Source: Daphnia pulex (lineage: Eukaryota; Arthropoda; Branchiopoda; Diplostraca; Daphniidae). Taken from it: 64,000 nucleotides of DNA. Under the pieces are notes generated by a model. The model did no database searches. It saw only the letters and a program-made list of their open reading frames with translations, and was not told the DNA's origin. The position numbers were made by a program, and so were the translations under genes. The stretch lies in contig NC_060019.1 of assembly GCF_021134715.1 (NCBI RefSeq), positions 13,034,001-13,098,000 on the forward strand, in the 5' to 3' direction. Shown here one piece after another: positions 1 through 13,054 of this stretch (its first letter is position 1; each line of letters starts with the position of its first letter).

Positions 1-1570
1 GAGTCTCTCTTGTATTTAAAAAAAAAAAAGAACCCCGTGACGACCTCATCCATTGTCTTGTCTCAGTGCAACTGTCAACTGGGCTTTTTAGTCACACGAT
101 GGTCACGCCATTGCGATTCTTAATGAGCTCAGGGAAGGCTGGAAGCTACTACACAATGCCAATAGCAGATCGCTAGGGAGGAGAGGCTGATGGAATTCAA
201 GCGTTCCGCACGGTTTCTTTCTTTTGCCCTTGTCTCTTTTAGATTCACTCTGCAACTCACGAAATGAAGAAGAAAAAAGGAAACTACAAACTTAACCTGT
301 TTTCTCCTCTCCAACACTGTGGAGACAACGCACGCAGCATACTCCATATTTAGAATGATTTCAATCGAGTCGAGTGGCCCCCGACCAGCTACTACCTAGT
401 GAACATGTACAAAATGAAATAATTATACATTTCCAACCAGTAGTAGTAGTAGTAGAGTTGTTTCGAGTCTCTGTCGTCTTGCATGTCGTTAAAAAGCCAA
501 AATGTTATTTCTTTTTGGCTATGTTGTTGGCCTGACTCCCAGACACCAAAAGTCACTGACGCAATGAAATGTACAGCATGATGTATACATTAGCTCGCAG
601 TTCAGCAATCATCGGCATTAGCTAGTCATGTCGTCAAAAGACTCGTATAACGTTCCGAAAGAGAAAAATGCCAAATTTCCATTTTGTTTTATTCTTAGTT
701 GTGGGGTCTATTAAGTCAGGATTGATTGCGACAAGAGTTCTTCTCCAGGCGATCTAGTTGTTAGCCCCACCGTAGATATTCTTCCTTTTATAGTTGTGCA
801 GCTCTCTTTCATGTCTGGCTTCCTTCAACGCCGGTAGGGGCTGTGCCTTATTCGGTAGAGGCGCATAGAATTGAAAAAAAAATGTTGAAGTTGTTCAAAA
901 AAGGAACAAATATCAACCGAAATCGACTTGAATTTTGCCAACGCCAAGTTTGGTTCTGTCGGCCAGTTGGTAGGGAAAAAGCTGGACCAAACAAACGGGC
1001 TGGTCACCAGTCAGCAGATATCAATCGTTGATTTTCACCCTCATCTTTGCTGGGATTTGGAATGTCGCCGACTTTGTCGAGTCCTTGAAAATCGTGAAGC
1101 CGATTCGCCGCTCTGATTACGGGATTCTCAACTGCTCCGGGGTCTTTTTCTTTCTTTCTTTTTTCTTTCTAGAGTCGAGTTTCTCGTTCACGTTGGAGAT
1201 TTGGATTTGTCTTTTTCACTGGTAATTTCGTTTTTTTAGAAAAGGTTGCAGAGTCAAGTCATTGACCGGTTGAAAGGGAAAAAAGGGAAAACCTTAAACT
1301 TGACCGTGTCGAAAGTTTTAGACGGTCGCCCTCGAAATTCCATCAATGGATCCGGTACAAGAAAACGGACAATCCTATGTAGATCACGACTTTGTTGTTG
1401 CAAAAGGACTCGCGGTGTTCAATAGGCCATTTCTTGACGTAAAAGGATAGGCGTTGCCTTACTCCCGTTTCTCATTGCAAAAGATGCTGACCAATTAGCG
1501 GACCGTCAGGGCGTTGGCCACAAAGTCCGGTTAGCGTTCGCCCAGCACCTGTTCTTCTCCTCTTCGAATA
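1..1570. other. Non-genic stretch, no supported gene
   Basis: AT-rich sequence with homopolymer runs and a short GTA-type microsatellite near 440-455. Short open frames around 843-1225 on the plus strand have no convincing splice context or recognisable motif. I see no gene here. It may hold upstream control sequence for the gene starting near 1571. Confidence 0.5.
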
Positions 1571-3580
1571 ATGTTACAATATTTCACGATGGTTGTTGGT
1601 TGGGGCCAATTAATAATCATGTCAATTTTTCGTTGCACAGTTTTGCCTTCTCGTCATCGTTTCCAGCGTGCGGCTGATGCCGATTGCCGGCGTGGAGGAA
1701 ACGGAGACGACGGAATGGACTCACGACATCACAACAGAAGAGGCGGCAGCGGCGACGACTTGGCTGGCGCCAGAATCGATCACCAAGGAGGAGATAGTGG
1801 CCGACGCCAGCCACGACAACAACAACAACAACAAAGGCCCTGCAACAATCACGACGACAGAGGAGCCGTTCAACGCCGTCACCGACCACGACGAACCGAC
1901 AGCCGTCTGGTCGCCTTCGCAAACGGTCGAGATCCGCCTCCATCCGCAATCGCTAAGGACAGAAGAGTCCAAAGGATCTCACCAGGAGCATCCTACCGTG
2001 GCGCCTCTTGCCAGTCAAGAGTTTCCGGTGGGACCGCAAGCAGAAGGGACGTCATCTACTTCGATGCCGACGCCCAGCGTCGCTCCGTCCGAGGACGATC
2101 TCTTCGGCCGGAGGATGACGATGGAGCCGCAGACACACGGGAGCTTCGGCGGCCAAACGGGCCGTTTGAGATCCAGGGATAGTGTTGGAACGGCCCTCCG
2201 CCGAGCCGTAACCGGTTCTCCGGCTGTGCAGAGACTCCAGCAGAGCACAACCCGAATGGCCAGCAGTTTGCCCGTTTCGACTACGGGGCGTGACAAGGCC
2301 GGTCCTCCAGCAACTGCAACAGCAACAGGATCGCGCCCTGGACGTAAGATCGTGGGTTTTGGCAGCTTGTCGACTTTGTCCAATGCCCAGCGAGTCAATT
2401 CCAAAACGGCTGCAGCTCTGCGAAAGGAAAGTTTCTTCAAGAACCGACAATCAGGACATGTCCATGGCCAGCATGGCCATGGAGGAGGTGACACGCCTGC
2501 AGATACCCATATGGAGCCTTCACCCCAATGGCTATACGGAACCAGCAAAGGTGAAATAGTCGTTGCATATTACAGTTCTCCTAGTTCTCCTACAGAGAAC
2601 CAAAATGAGTTAGTTACAAGACCGGTTTAATTTATTTGATTTTTTTGGAAATTGTTCCCCCAGACACAAGAAAAACAGTCGAATCCTTCCGGCTATCTAA
2701 TAACGAGCGGTTGCTCGTTCTGGGTCTGCGGGACAAGGTGATGACGACGTCGACCGCTAGCACTCACGAAGAAGAAATGGCTACCACCACCACCACCAGC
2801 AAACCAGAAGAAATGGTTTCGACAACAACAACGACAACAACCTTCACGACAACGACCGTTCATCCGCCGGTAAGCGACGCAACCATTTCGGTGACTACTG
2901 AAACGGAAGCCGTCCAATCGACAACAACGACACGACCAACAATTCCTCAAGTGGATTCGGCGATGCAAGAGACAAACGACGTGCCAGCGCAGATCAAGGA
3001 TGCAGCGGCACGTGAGACGAATGACGCAACTCCGGAAATCGATCACGAAACATCCCAGCAAACTCACGACAAAACAGAAGGTCAGGCGGCACTCACCGAG
3101 GCGACTGTCCATCCGGAAACGCTTTCGACATCGGCAGCAGCAGTCAGCTCGACGGAAACCAATCCGTTCACCAAACATTCGGCAAGCGGCAAGCCGGCGA
3201 CGGCCCAAATTCCGCTGGATGTGGAGGGCGAACCCATCAAGAACCTGGACAACTCGCCGCTAGATGCTGGTAGTTCCTCCAAACAGGAACTGGGAGTTTT
3301 GTCGACAGGTGACGACTGTTTCGGGGCCGACTGCAACGAAGAACAGGAAACGGGATTGAACATGGGCCAGTTGGACCATGGCGGGTTCGATCAAGAGGCT
3401 CATCGTTACCTAGTGGAGGAGAAGACCCACGACGGTTACATCATCGGCGAGTTTGGAGTCGTTAGCCGGTCGAGCGACTTACGGGCCGTCCGTTACACGG
3501 CTCATCCGTCCATCGATCCTCAGCTGATCCAGGAAATGCTGCGGACTTTCTGGTTACTGAAAACGGGCGAGAAAGAGTAA
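1571..3580 (+). CDS. Secreted Thr/Ser-rich mucin-like protein with degenerate R&R-like C-terminus
   Basis: Proposed exons are 1571-1591, 1641-2550 and 2664-3580 (about 615 residues). The second junction is firm: AAG|GTGAAA donor, CCCCCAG acceptor, phase 1, frame preserved. The first intron would be only 49 nt with a weak GT donor, so the start is less certain; it is chosen because it completes a signal peptide (hydrophobic core FCLLVIVSSV). The body is low in complexity, with Thr runs around KPEEM and many Ser, Pro and Glu residues, as expected for a heavily O-glycosylated extracellular protein. The last 60 residues contain a stretch (YLVEEKTHDGYIIGEFGVV, then LRAVRYTA) that follows the R&R cuticle pattern (G-Y/F-x-V...R-x-V-x-Y-x-A) but lacks the usual PY start and GF-P end. 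The product is probably a cuticle or lining protein. I cannot assign it to a named family. Confidence 0.6.
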
Positions 3581-5123
3581 CATCAGACAAATTGGCCTTA
3601 GAGTAAATCGTTATTTGTTGTTTCGTGTCGTCATTCGCTCTCACCAATCATTCGATTCCTATCTATTTTTTTGCGTCCCCAAATTGTTGTTCGTAAATTG
3701 TCGAGATCCGGCGGGAGACGGTACGACCCCCCTTTTTTTTTTTCAATTACTGGAACCAGTGCATATCTCCGATTTCGTTTCTCTTGATATCCTTTTTTTT
3801 TATACCTATGTTTAAAAGAAGAAAAAAAAAAGAGTGGTGAAGATGTCGGCTGGATGATATGGAAATTGAGTCTTTTTCCAATTTGACTTTTCTCATTTTT
3901 TTCCTTTGGCTTCCTTTTTTTTTATTACGTTATAATTGTTACGTTGATTGATGGGTTCAGCGCGTCGGTATTTTTCTATTTTATAGATTTTTTTTCCTTT
4001 TACCTCCCGAATGTGTAAACGTTTTGAGTGCGTGTGTGTGTCTGAACTGTGGCCACGTCCAGATCTAATCTTAATCTTCCTTTTGGGCTGTCTCTTCTTC
4101 TTTCTCTTCTTCACGCTCTTGATTGCAATTCTATTCTTCCACTTTTCTTTCTTATAGATGGAATCTAATTAGATTGCAGCGTGCCATAGTCTGTCGTGTA
4201 TTGTTTGTCTGCGGAACGAAAGGAAAAGAAATAAATGATCTTCCACTCTAAAAAGATATCGGTGACTATTGTGAAACTTCACTTTCATCTCCCAGGCAGT
4301 CAAAGGGTTGTCGACGTTTGATTGAAACGGAAAGACCGACAACAAGTTAACAGTCAATCTTAATCAGCTGCAAAAAAAAGTAAACACCAGTCAATTAATG
4401 AGGCCCTCGAAGAAATGATGGTCGATCGATCTTTTTTGTGAAAGAAAATCCCGTGAATGAAAAACTAGCGTGAAAGGTTATCGGGAACATTGACATCTAG
4501 ACGTGTTTATTAGATGCGTGTTCTCTGTACCTGTTGACCTAAACTCTCGACCCAATAAATAATTGACGGAAAGGAATTCGAAGCATGAGAAACGGAGGCA
4601 AAAATCATTATCATTATTACACGACGACTGCTGGTTGCACATTTTTTCTTGTAATTAATGGCCTACATGCTTTGGTGGCCAACTAGTTCAAACCCCGTTT
4701 TTGGTCATTTACAATAAATTCACGTTGAAATTGTCTCACGAGTTATATCGGGCCAATGGTTAAAAGTAAACGTCTACATTTGTAAATACAGGAAGGTAGA
4801 CCGTATTTCGAACGGTCATGCACGTATGGGTTCTATCCCTTTAAGACTCGATGCCTTTCTGACTGACTGAATATGTTCGACTATACCTATTATTATTATT
4901 ATTCACTGCATAGCTAGAGTTTCCTTTCACCTTTACTCAGCCTTGAATATTATTTTAACATCGCATTCTTCGCCGCTTACGCAGTTGAATCCCATGGCTA
5001 TTGCAAGACTTTAATAGGGCCACACATGTCCATGAATATTGTAGGAAATGAAACCCGTTCTGAATATCACTGGCGTGCGTACACAAAAATTGGCCGAATC
5101 AAATAATTACAGCAACAACTTAC
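3581..5123. other. 3' flank and spacer
   Basis: T-rich then mixed AT-rich sequence after the preceding stop codon. AATAAA hexamers occur at about 4230-4235 and 4553-4558 and could serve as polyadenylation signals for the gene ending at 3580. No further coding exon is recognised. Confidence 0.4.
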
Positions 5124-5465
5124 TTGTACGAGAGGGATCTCGTTAACTTGATGAGGCGCAAAGCCACGCGGTTGGGTTGAAGCACTTGGAGCGGCAGCCA
5201 CTTTCCGGGCGACACCAAATGAAACGTGTGACGACCCCAGTGGCGTCTGCTCCTTCCTCGTTGAATGGCCATCTCACGGCCACATATGACAAATTCCATT
5301 AAATGTTATTCATTATATGTCATAATCTACGACTGTCGATTACCTTTTGCAACAATTGACGACTCGAATCAAGTGGTGAATCATTCCATGTCATTTGGGT
5401 GGACGTGTTGATTGGGCTGAACTGACGAGAAAATGACAAAGCCTCAGGTTCGTATAAGGTTGAGC
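5124..5465 (-). CDS. Two possible internal exons of an unidentified minus-strand gene (partial)
   Basis: On the minus strand an exon can be drawn at 5465-5344 (acceptor TTTTCCAG, donor AAAAG|GTAATC, in phase 1, out phase 0). A second lies at 5272-5124 (acceptor GTGAG, donor ACAA|GTAAGTT, in phase 0, out phase 2). The 71-nt gap is a normal intron size for this locus, and both exons are open in the linked frame. The acceptor of the second exon has a poor pyrimidine tract, and I could not find the flanking exons. The deduced peptide (for example SRRHWGRHTFHLVSPGKWLP) matches no family I recognise. These could also be non-coding transcript exons or chance. Confidence 0.3.
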
Positions 5466-8400
5466 CTGGAAAACAAAGTTGAATTATTCTAATGCCATGT
5501 GCAAAGATCAATAAAGGCCTAAACACAAATGGCAAGAGTCCATAGAATAAATTTAAAGAATTCCCGCTTAATCTTTCCGCGTTGATTAGACTCTATTTAA
5601 AAAAACAAACCCCTTCCCTTCTCAAGGAGAACGCAGTTCCCGGAGGGCCAACATTTTCATAATATTTCTGTTGAAATTTTAATCACAAATCTGTCTCATA
5701 AACTTCAGAAAAGAGTTTGAACATTACGACGGATATTTCTGGAAATGAATTGATGATACGGTGACGACAGATTTGGTTACAATGTGTTACATTTCTCTCC
5801 CGATTAAGGTGTGGATCATTTCAATCGAGTCACTGCATCCTATTCATTTGTACCGTTTTCACGGTTGAGAAATAAACGAAAACAAAAGAATAGCGCAGCT
5901 CAAAGGAAGAAGAAGTGATGGTTATTACGCCCGAATTCAGCGAGAGCTGCTGTGACAGCTCTATGTTGAGCAGCCTCGTCAGTTGTCTAGTTAACCGAAA
6001 GCGACGTGCTTGCTGCGCAACAAAACCGTGCGGTGGTTTTTGTTTGAATAGTTGTAGCCGTGGCGGTGTACAACAACTTGAAAGTTTGCCATCTGTTGGT
6101 TTGTTTGTACGCAATCCCTGAAAGGGAGGGCGCAGTCAGTCAGATGACGATTTCTTAAACCAAAAAGCAGAGCAACCCCGAGGCTTTCTCAGCTCAAAAT
6201 CGAGTGAGAATAAATAATCTCTCATTTTCGATGGGAGCCTTGAATGTGCGTTCAACAAATTCTGGTCTCTGCTGCGCTATAAAGGTTAGCTGATGGCTCG
6301 AGTCTTCTCGTCTAATTGGAGTTTTGCATTGTCAAGTGTTGGTTAGGACGCCAATGGAAACTCGTTTCGCTTTTTCGATCTATGGGGCGCTTATTCAACT
6401 CCTCTCGTGTGATAAGTGTGCCTTTATTTAGCCAGTTCAATCCCAAATGGCAAAAAAAAAACAAAAAAAACTACTAGCTTATTATTCTGGTTCTACCACC
6501 CCCTTTTTAAGGATGAGAGCGTCGACTTGATAGATTTGTTAATTCTCGGAATCGAAATAATACGATTGATTCTGTGATGAAATTGATAACTATTTTGGGG
6601 CTGTTGGTTATTCTTTTTTTTTTTAAATTAAATTTTACCTTGAATAATGGCCAATTGGTGCCAAATTTAATGATAGATTCATTAATCAAAGGCAGTTTAA
6701 TGACACTGAATAAAAATTTGCCACTTATTTGTTAGAATTACAAAAAAATCTTCAGCTTAGGCGCTAGATGGAAAATCAGCTAAAGGGCATTCATGATTCA
6801 GTTAATCATTCAGCTGCTGCCCTTGTAATTATCCAGTCAGATTTTACTTTTCCCAGAAAAAAGGAATATAAAAATTCGCCATTCTACCGTTACCTGCAAA
6901 GGTGCATGACCAAAAAACTGCAATTATAGAAAAAGTCAAAGTCGCGCACAGAAATTATTTGGAATATGTCAGTCGTGTCAGGAAATGCCAAACGCTGCTG
7001 TGCAGTGTATAGATATAGTTTTCCCCCTTTTATTATTATCAGCGCCACCATTTCATCGTTGTATTTCTGACGGGGCTTCTTATTATTATCGCTCGCATAT
7101 GATTCTTATCGAGCTCGCGTTTCCATGGCAAAAGGCGAATGCGAATGCCCTTGGAATTCCCGATAAGGAATTCCCCTTTCCACCGAAACGAAAAATGAAA
7201 AACCTTTTGCCCAAGCGGGAGAATAAAAATAACCAAAAGAATGAACGAGGGCGAACAAACACAACAACAAAAATATCTAAGGGTATTTGATAAGAGAGAA
7301 AAAAAAAAGGGAAATTCCTTTTTTCTCACACAAATAAAATCTCTACTGATTTAATGATGTTTTATCGTCTACATTATAGCTCTAAGACTCCTATATGGAA
7401 AGTAAAAAGCCCGCATTGGTCATGTGATTTCCGCCACTCTCTTCAAATCGTTTGAAAGGACAACATCATCCAAAATGTCTATAACGCGTATACTACTACG
7501 GTAAGAGCTTCTATTTGGACTACATCAACTGTACACATCAGAGTGAACTCACTCTATATAGCTCGTATATAACTGCTACTAAGCCCACGTCCAAGGCATT
7601 TTTCTCATAGAGCCCCAACGAGTCTTTTAAACAGTTTTACATCCTGTGCGCTTCGCTATTTAGCCACTCGTTGAAAAGTTGGAATTTTTCTCTTTTTTTA
7701 TTATTTTCAAGCTACGGTATAGAGACATCAACATGCAGCATCGTGGACTGTATAGACATTTCACGGGCATCGATTCCGAATGAATACCGCAACAAACCCC
7801 ATGGCCGCCATCTATTGTGCCGGGTACCTATCCATTGTATCGGCACCGTATGGTGGGGGGCTTAAAAGTTCCAGCTCTTTTTCTTCTTCTTCTTCTGCTT
7901 TCGCCATCCATTCACCACCCTCCCCCCCTTGTGCCTCTTGTGTGTTGGGGCTATACAGTCGAAAATCACTGGCAAATTGGTCTTGGTGAGTTACTAAGTC
8001 GCTATGAGGTCCTTTTTCTCCCTCACCCTCTGGCCCGATGCTATTTACTATACGTTCGTATGTACCTTGTTGTAGGGAGATGCCGCATGCTTTACTAGTG
8101 ATTATTATAGACAGACTGCTGCATGCGCTCGGTGAATGAATATAACCCAGTACGGTATCTGAGATCCGGCTAATAGACTGCCGCTACGACGACTCTATGC
8201 TGATGGGGCCTTTTTACATCATATCAAGCTGCTCGACGGCACCTTTTCAGCTCGAGCGTTCCAGCGTTGACGTCGGCATTCTCCCCAATGGAATGTGGCT
8301 CTTGTAGCATTCGGATCAAAGAGGCCCCTCTCCGTCGTGTAGAGCAGCCAAACATGATCAATTCTTTTCTATTATTACAATCGAGAGGGAGAGATCAAAA

Positions 8401-9740
8401 TATATCTGCGATGCTATTTACGGATGGATTTAAAAAAAATTGAGAGAGACCGGACGGTCGTATCTGGAACATCAAACAAGCGGATTGTCATCTCACTATA
8501 TAAAAGTCTAAGTCCATCCGGATGATGGCGACCCCCGTCATCTGATTTCGTTACGCAACGCAACACATATATAAGGAAAAGAAAAGTCTATAACATTACG
8601 GTGGGACATTACGGGCTGACAAAGTTTTTGGCTGCGAGGTGAAATTAAAAAAAAAAATGTCATTGGCGGTTTTTATTAGGGCAAACAGGAAACGTTGGAT
8701 CAAGTTCAATTTCGCTCCGATCTGGTGCCCAATCTTATACTTTCCCTGATAACGGTAATTTTTTTTTAGATTTCAACATATTTCAAGGATGAATTCAAAA
8801 TCAATAAAGCGTGTTATTTATTGATATTAACCGCCTCCCTTTTCTCCCAAATAATTGACAATGAGAATACGTTAGGTGCTATTTCAAGCGTGTTACGCGC
8901 GTGTGGTCTCTGCATAATAATTTCATTTTCAACTGTATAATGCCCAGTACAGCTACATTAACATACAGCATATTTTATTTTAAAAAAGGCTAAAGGGGAG
9001 AGAGAGAAGAATATAATCGTTGACAAGATAACTTTTTACTGCCGAAAGAGCATTTTTTGTTCTCTACTTTTCTTTTCTCTCCTGAATAATAAAATTCAAA
9101 AAAGACCCGGCTGTCGTCTAGGTACTCCTCCTCTATACCTTCTGGGTATTACAGAGTACATTAAACATAATAGAGTCGCCAATAGAGAGAAGATAGGGGG
9201 GTGATGCTTTTGTGTGGTGCACATCGATGATGACGGCAACAATCATCGGTTGTGCATTAAAAAGGGCACAGGAGAAAAAATGCTGAGGATCAGCCGAGAG
9301 GCAAGCGAAACGATCGCCTGTAAAAGGGGCCTGGGAAATAGTGGCTGCTGGCCCATGTTGCAGTCGAGAGAAAACTGACACCCACAGCACGGCAACTTTC
9401 GAGTGCGCATCGGCGCTGCTCCTGCCGGGTTGGCCTCCGCTCCACCAGTGCAAGTCTCCGCCTATATCGTCTGATTCTTATTATTTGTATTATTTGGCTG
9501 TGTGATCTTCCCCTCATCGATGTCGTCCCATCAGTGTTGTCAACAGAACGACGAAGGAGAGTCGGCGTCATTTCACCATTTGAAAAATGATTTGAATGGG
9601 GGAAAAATGACAAAAGAGCCGAGGTCCCTCTTCAAGCTCGGCCAAATCTATTCATCTCTCCTTTTTCTGTCTTCGTTCCATGTTGCTTTGGTGACCAGGT
9701 ATTTAGTGAACTGACGCTCCTCCTCGATTCAAAAGACGCT
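5466..9740. other. Non-genic stretch upstream of tailless
   Basis: AT-rich with poly-A/T runs, a TCT microsatellite near 7877-7896 and short open frames of no recognisable content. The 5915-6121 plus-strand frame is Cys-rich, but no promoter, splice or family evidence supports it. No gene is called. Confidence 0.5.
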
Positions 9741-9742
9741 CC

Positions 9743-9748
9743 CGTATA
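9743..9748 (+). promoter_or_regulatory. Possible TATA box
   Basis: GTATAAAAC lies about 70 nt upstream of an ATG at 9815. The spacing suits a TATA promoter with a short 5' leader, but the downstream open frame is unproven. Confidence 0.3.
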
Positions 9749-9814
9749 AAACAACAGCAGCACGGAAAACCCGCCTAGCTCTGTTGTATAGTCTCTTCAT
9801 CAAACCATCGCTAA

Positions 9815-10213
9815 ATGGCACACACATCGCCGGTTCTTCTCTTACAACACATTTTTTCTTTCACAACAGCATTGACTGAAGCTGCTGCTGCTGCTACTAC
9901 AACTGTCTCTATAGTCACTCCCTCCCCAGATCGGGCTGATGTAAAAGATTTCCAGGGCACAATAGAAGGAGAGAGAGAAAAAAAGGACAGAGTTCATAAC
10001 ATTTCTGTTCAGCCAGACCGAAACCCGAGTAATCAGTTCTCCTCCGGCATTCCGTCGTCAACGCACCTCTTCTTCTTCATGGAACCGATTCAAAAAATAG
10101 GAGGGAGGTACATCCAAGAGGAGCCCCTCCACCAGCAGCTAAAAGCAGCGCCTTTTTGGCTTGGCGATACTACATACGCTCAGCCAAAAGGGAGAAATAC
10201 AAATACAATATAA
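9815..10213 (+). CDS. Uncertain 132-residue open frame behind a TATA box
   Basis: A single open frame starts with MAHTSPVLLLQHIFSF, a moderately hydrophobic N-terminus that could be a weak signal peptide. It is followed by an Ala/Thr patch and low-complexity polar sequence. A TATAAA motif sits about 70 nt upstream. There is no recognisable domain and the composition is close to background, so this may be chance. It is included because it is among the longest isolated frames in the gene-poor tract and has a promoter-like element. Confidence 0.2.
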   Translation: MAHTSPVLLLQHIFSFTTALTEAAAAATTTVSIVTPSPDRADVKDFQGTIEGEREKKDRVHNISVQPDRNPSNQFSSGIPSSTHLFFFMEPIQKIGGRYIQEEPLHQQLKAAPFWLGDTTYAQPKGRNTNTI

Positions 10214-13034
10214 GGAATAAAAGGGAGAAAAAGCCTTTATGATGAAAAGAGTGTGTGTAGAGTTATGTAATGCCAGTCAAAGAAGAAGAAGAAGAAGATT
10301 TTTCAACTCCATTTTCGGAGCAGTTGTGTATAGAGTTCAACAATGAAAAAAGCCGATGTTGCATCTTTTTAAAGAGAAGAATGGCCCATCTGTGCGCCAT
10401 ATTTGGTTCATTATGTACACACGTGATTTGGCTATGAATTCCGTTAGACCAGAAATTTTCATCTGCCATAACGGAGAGAGAGAAAACTCGCTTGGCTTCT
10501 TTTCATCAAATTTCGAGAAAAATCTTCTCTTTTATTTCTTAAAAACATGTCTAGCAGATGAGCGTAGTACCTACAATATATCTGGAGCACCTCTAGAAAG
10601 GCCATCCAGCAGGAAGAGTCTTATGTCCATCAAGTGGTCAGCATAGCCAAAGAAATGTATATAAAAGAAACGAAGAAAAACCGGGAGCCCCCACCGTCTG
10701 CTGGGTGCTTCTTTATCTCTTCTTCAGATAGGATACTTTTTGGCGAAAATATCTTGGAAGGGAAAAAGCCATAACCCAATGGCCAGCCCGAATAGAGAGA
10801 CACTCGGCACAGCACAAACATCCTCCGCGCGCCAGTCGCTAATCTGTCGACGGGTCGGCTGTGGCCCATCGAAATCACACACACAATGGGTGCCGTGAAA
10901 TAGAAGGGAATATATATAAAAATATAATAACAGCATGTACTCTATACCTCGACAAGAAAATAAAGAAGAAGAAGAAGGGGCCGTGTATTTATAACACAAT
11001 GAGCCCCTCCCCGAAAGATCTATTCTATTTCTCTCTTTTTTTCAAGTGTACAGCAGTGGGAGTGAATAAGAAGAAGAAGAAAAAAAAGCTTCTGTGTATG
11101 TGGAGGATTTCTCTTTTGTTGTGTTTCTTCGATGAGTTCTTCTTTCTTTTTCTTTTGATCAATGCGGACTCACCATCAGCAGTTGACAGATAACTTGGTC
11201 GATAGACGACACTTGGCGGCTGTCTGTCAAATAGTTTAAGGTCGCCGTTCAAAAAATAAATACAGAAGGCCATGTACGTGCATGTGTGGACAGAGACTCT
11301 GGAGACTTGTTGGCTATCTCCGCTAACCATCCTCAGTTTAAACTACATGTAAGGAGCTCAAAAGTAATACAACAACTACTACCGTGTGTGCCAATGAAAA
11401 TCGATGGCCAGTTGATAATCATTTCAAGGATAACAATAACCTGGCGCTCTTATCGACCTAAACATATTCGCATCGACGACTGCCCAGCGATGGGTAATTG
11501 CGATAACGATTTGTCATTCCGACTGCTGGCTGTATTTTTCTAATCGCTTCGACAATCGGCGATCAGTGTCGGGATTGGGAGCTTCGGGGTTTTAGCACGA
11601 ACAGGTAACAACTTTTCCTTGTTTTGAAATCGACAGAAGGAAATGGTCGAGCATCGTTACGCCTGTCTTATATGGACATTGATGCAAAGGGGCGATTGAT
11701 TCCCACCTCCGAATTGAGATTGGCCAAGGTCTACAGGATACTAACAAGAAGAAGACAATAATTAAAGGGCACCCCAGCAGCTCTGGTCGTCTGCGGCGTG
11801 GCCAATGCGATAGTGCGCTAGAAAAAACGGCAGATACAAGTACTGTATGTGGGAAGCATATTGGTCATCAGGATTAGGAGGGATTGGAGATGATTAAAAA
11901 CAAAAGAAGAGGCCCAAGATGGCTGATATCAACCTATGGGAGAGAGGAGCGATAAGGGCCAAAGTGTCGGTCATTTTCCGCTCGTCATGAAAATCCGGTT
12001 CACCTCTACAGGATAAACGTGTACACACAAATTCTCTTCTATAAACCAGTAGCAGCAGTAGTAGCGCTGGTCGTTATTATCATCATCATATTCCTATACA
12101 CACGTAGTGTAGACAGCGTATAGTATATCCGCATAGAGAGAGAGAAAGAGATGAGGATTTCCGATGGATGGCAAAGAAGGAAATGAAAGAGACATTCTCC
12201 GCCTCTATTCAATTGTACATTTCTACAAATGCCCTCAAAGGCTAGCGCCCAATCATCTCTCTCTCTCTATGAGAGAAGCTGTGTGTGTGTAGTGATGAAC
12301 TCGTTTTTCCCATTCTCCCAGTTGAGCAGCATCTCTACTTGACAGTTTGTTTGAAGAGGATCTGCTCTCGGTAGAAAAAGGTACGGGCCCACGGCAGGGA
12401 ACCGCGGACTCGTCTCTTTCTCATCGATTCTATTTAGACACACTGAGAGAGACGATGCCTAGTATTCTGCTTTGACCGGTATTTATAGTACACGTTTGAA
12501 AAAAAAGAAAAGAAAAAAGAAAAAAAGTAGTTCCGCTCAAATCTTCTTTGCTCCAACACAATAGGATGTATACCGTCATCATCATATCAGCGCCGGTAGA
12601 TGAACAGAAACTTTGATGAACCCTCGTATCGACTGATTCGACTCTCCTCCTAGTCCTACCGGTTTCTATCACTATTATAATTTAACCAACATTTCGAAAA
12701 TTATGAATAGAATAAATCAAAATTCATATAATTCGTCGGGCCTATCAAAATTTGAATTTCCGAGCACATGCAAAATAGGCCTAAATGTTTATACCGACTT
12801 GTTTGCCATCAGACGAGTTATTTCCCATCGAATAACCAGAAGGTATGCACCTACACGTGATAAAGGCTGTCGATGTTGATATCGCCAGCGATAATCAGAA
12901 AGGTGTATTTACCGTTCGTCTTATAATAATAAAATCCGGCCAGCCATCAGAGTCCCGGGCATCCCAATCCTCCCTCCTTTTTTCTTTTTCTATTTTTTCG
13001 TCAATCTAATTCCTTTGGATTTCTTCTCGCACTA

Positions 13035-13054
13035 TGTGTGTGTGTGTGTGTGTG
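13035..13054. repeat. (TG)10 microsatellite
   Basis: Uninterrupted TG dinucleotide repeat of ten units, read directly. Confidence 0.9.

Noticed and set aside
843-1225. Overlapping plus-strand frames, one with a hydrophobic stretch resembling a membrane helix
   Set aside because: Three different frames are partly open, with no consistent splice sites, no signal peptide from a proper ATG and no recognisable domain.
1571-2182. 203-codon plus frame and long minus frames over 1617-2548
   Set aside because: Shadows of the GC-rich Thr/Ser-coding exon. Their products are Arg-rich and low in complexity, as expected for off-frame translation.
5915-6121. Cys-rich 68-codon plus frame
   Set aside because: No signal peptide, promoter or splice context, and a competing minus frame of equal quality.
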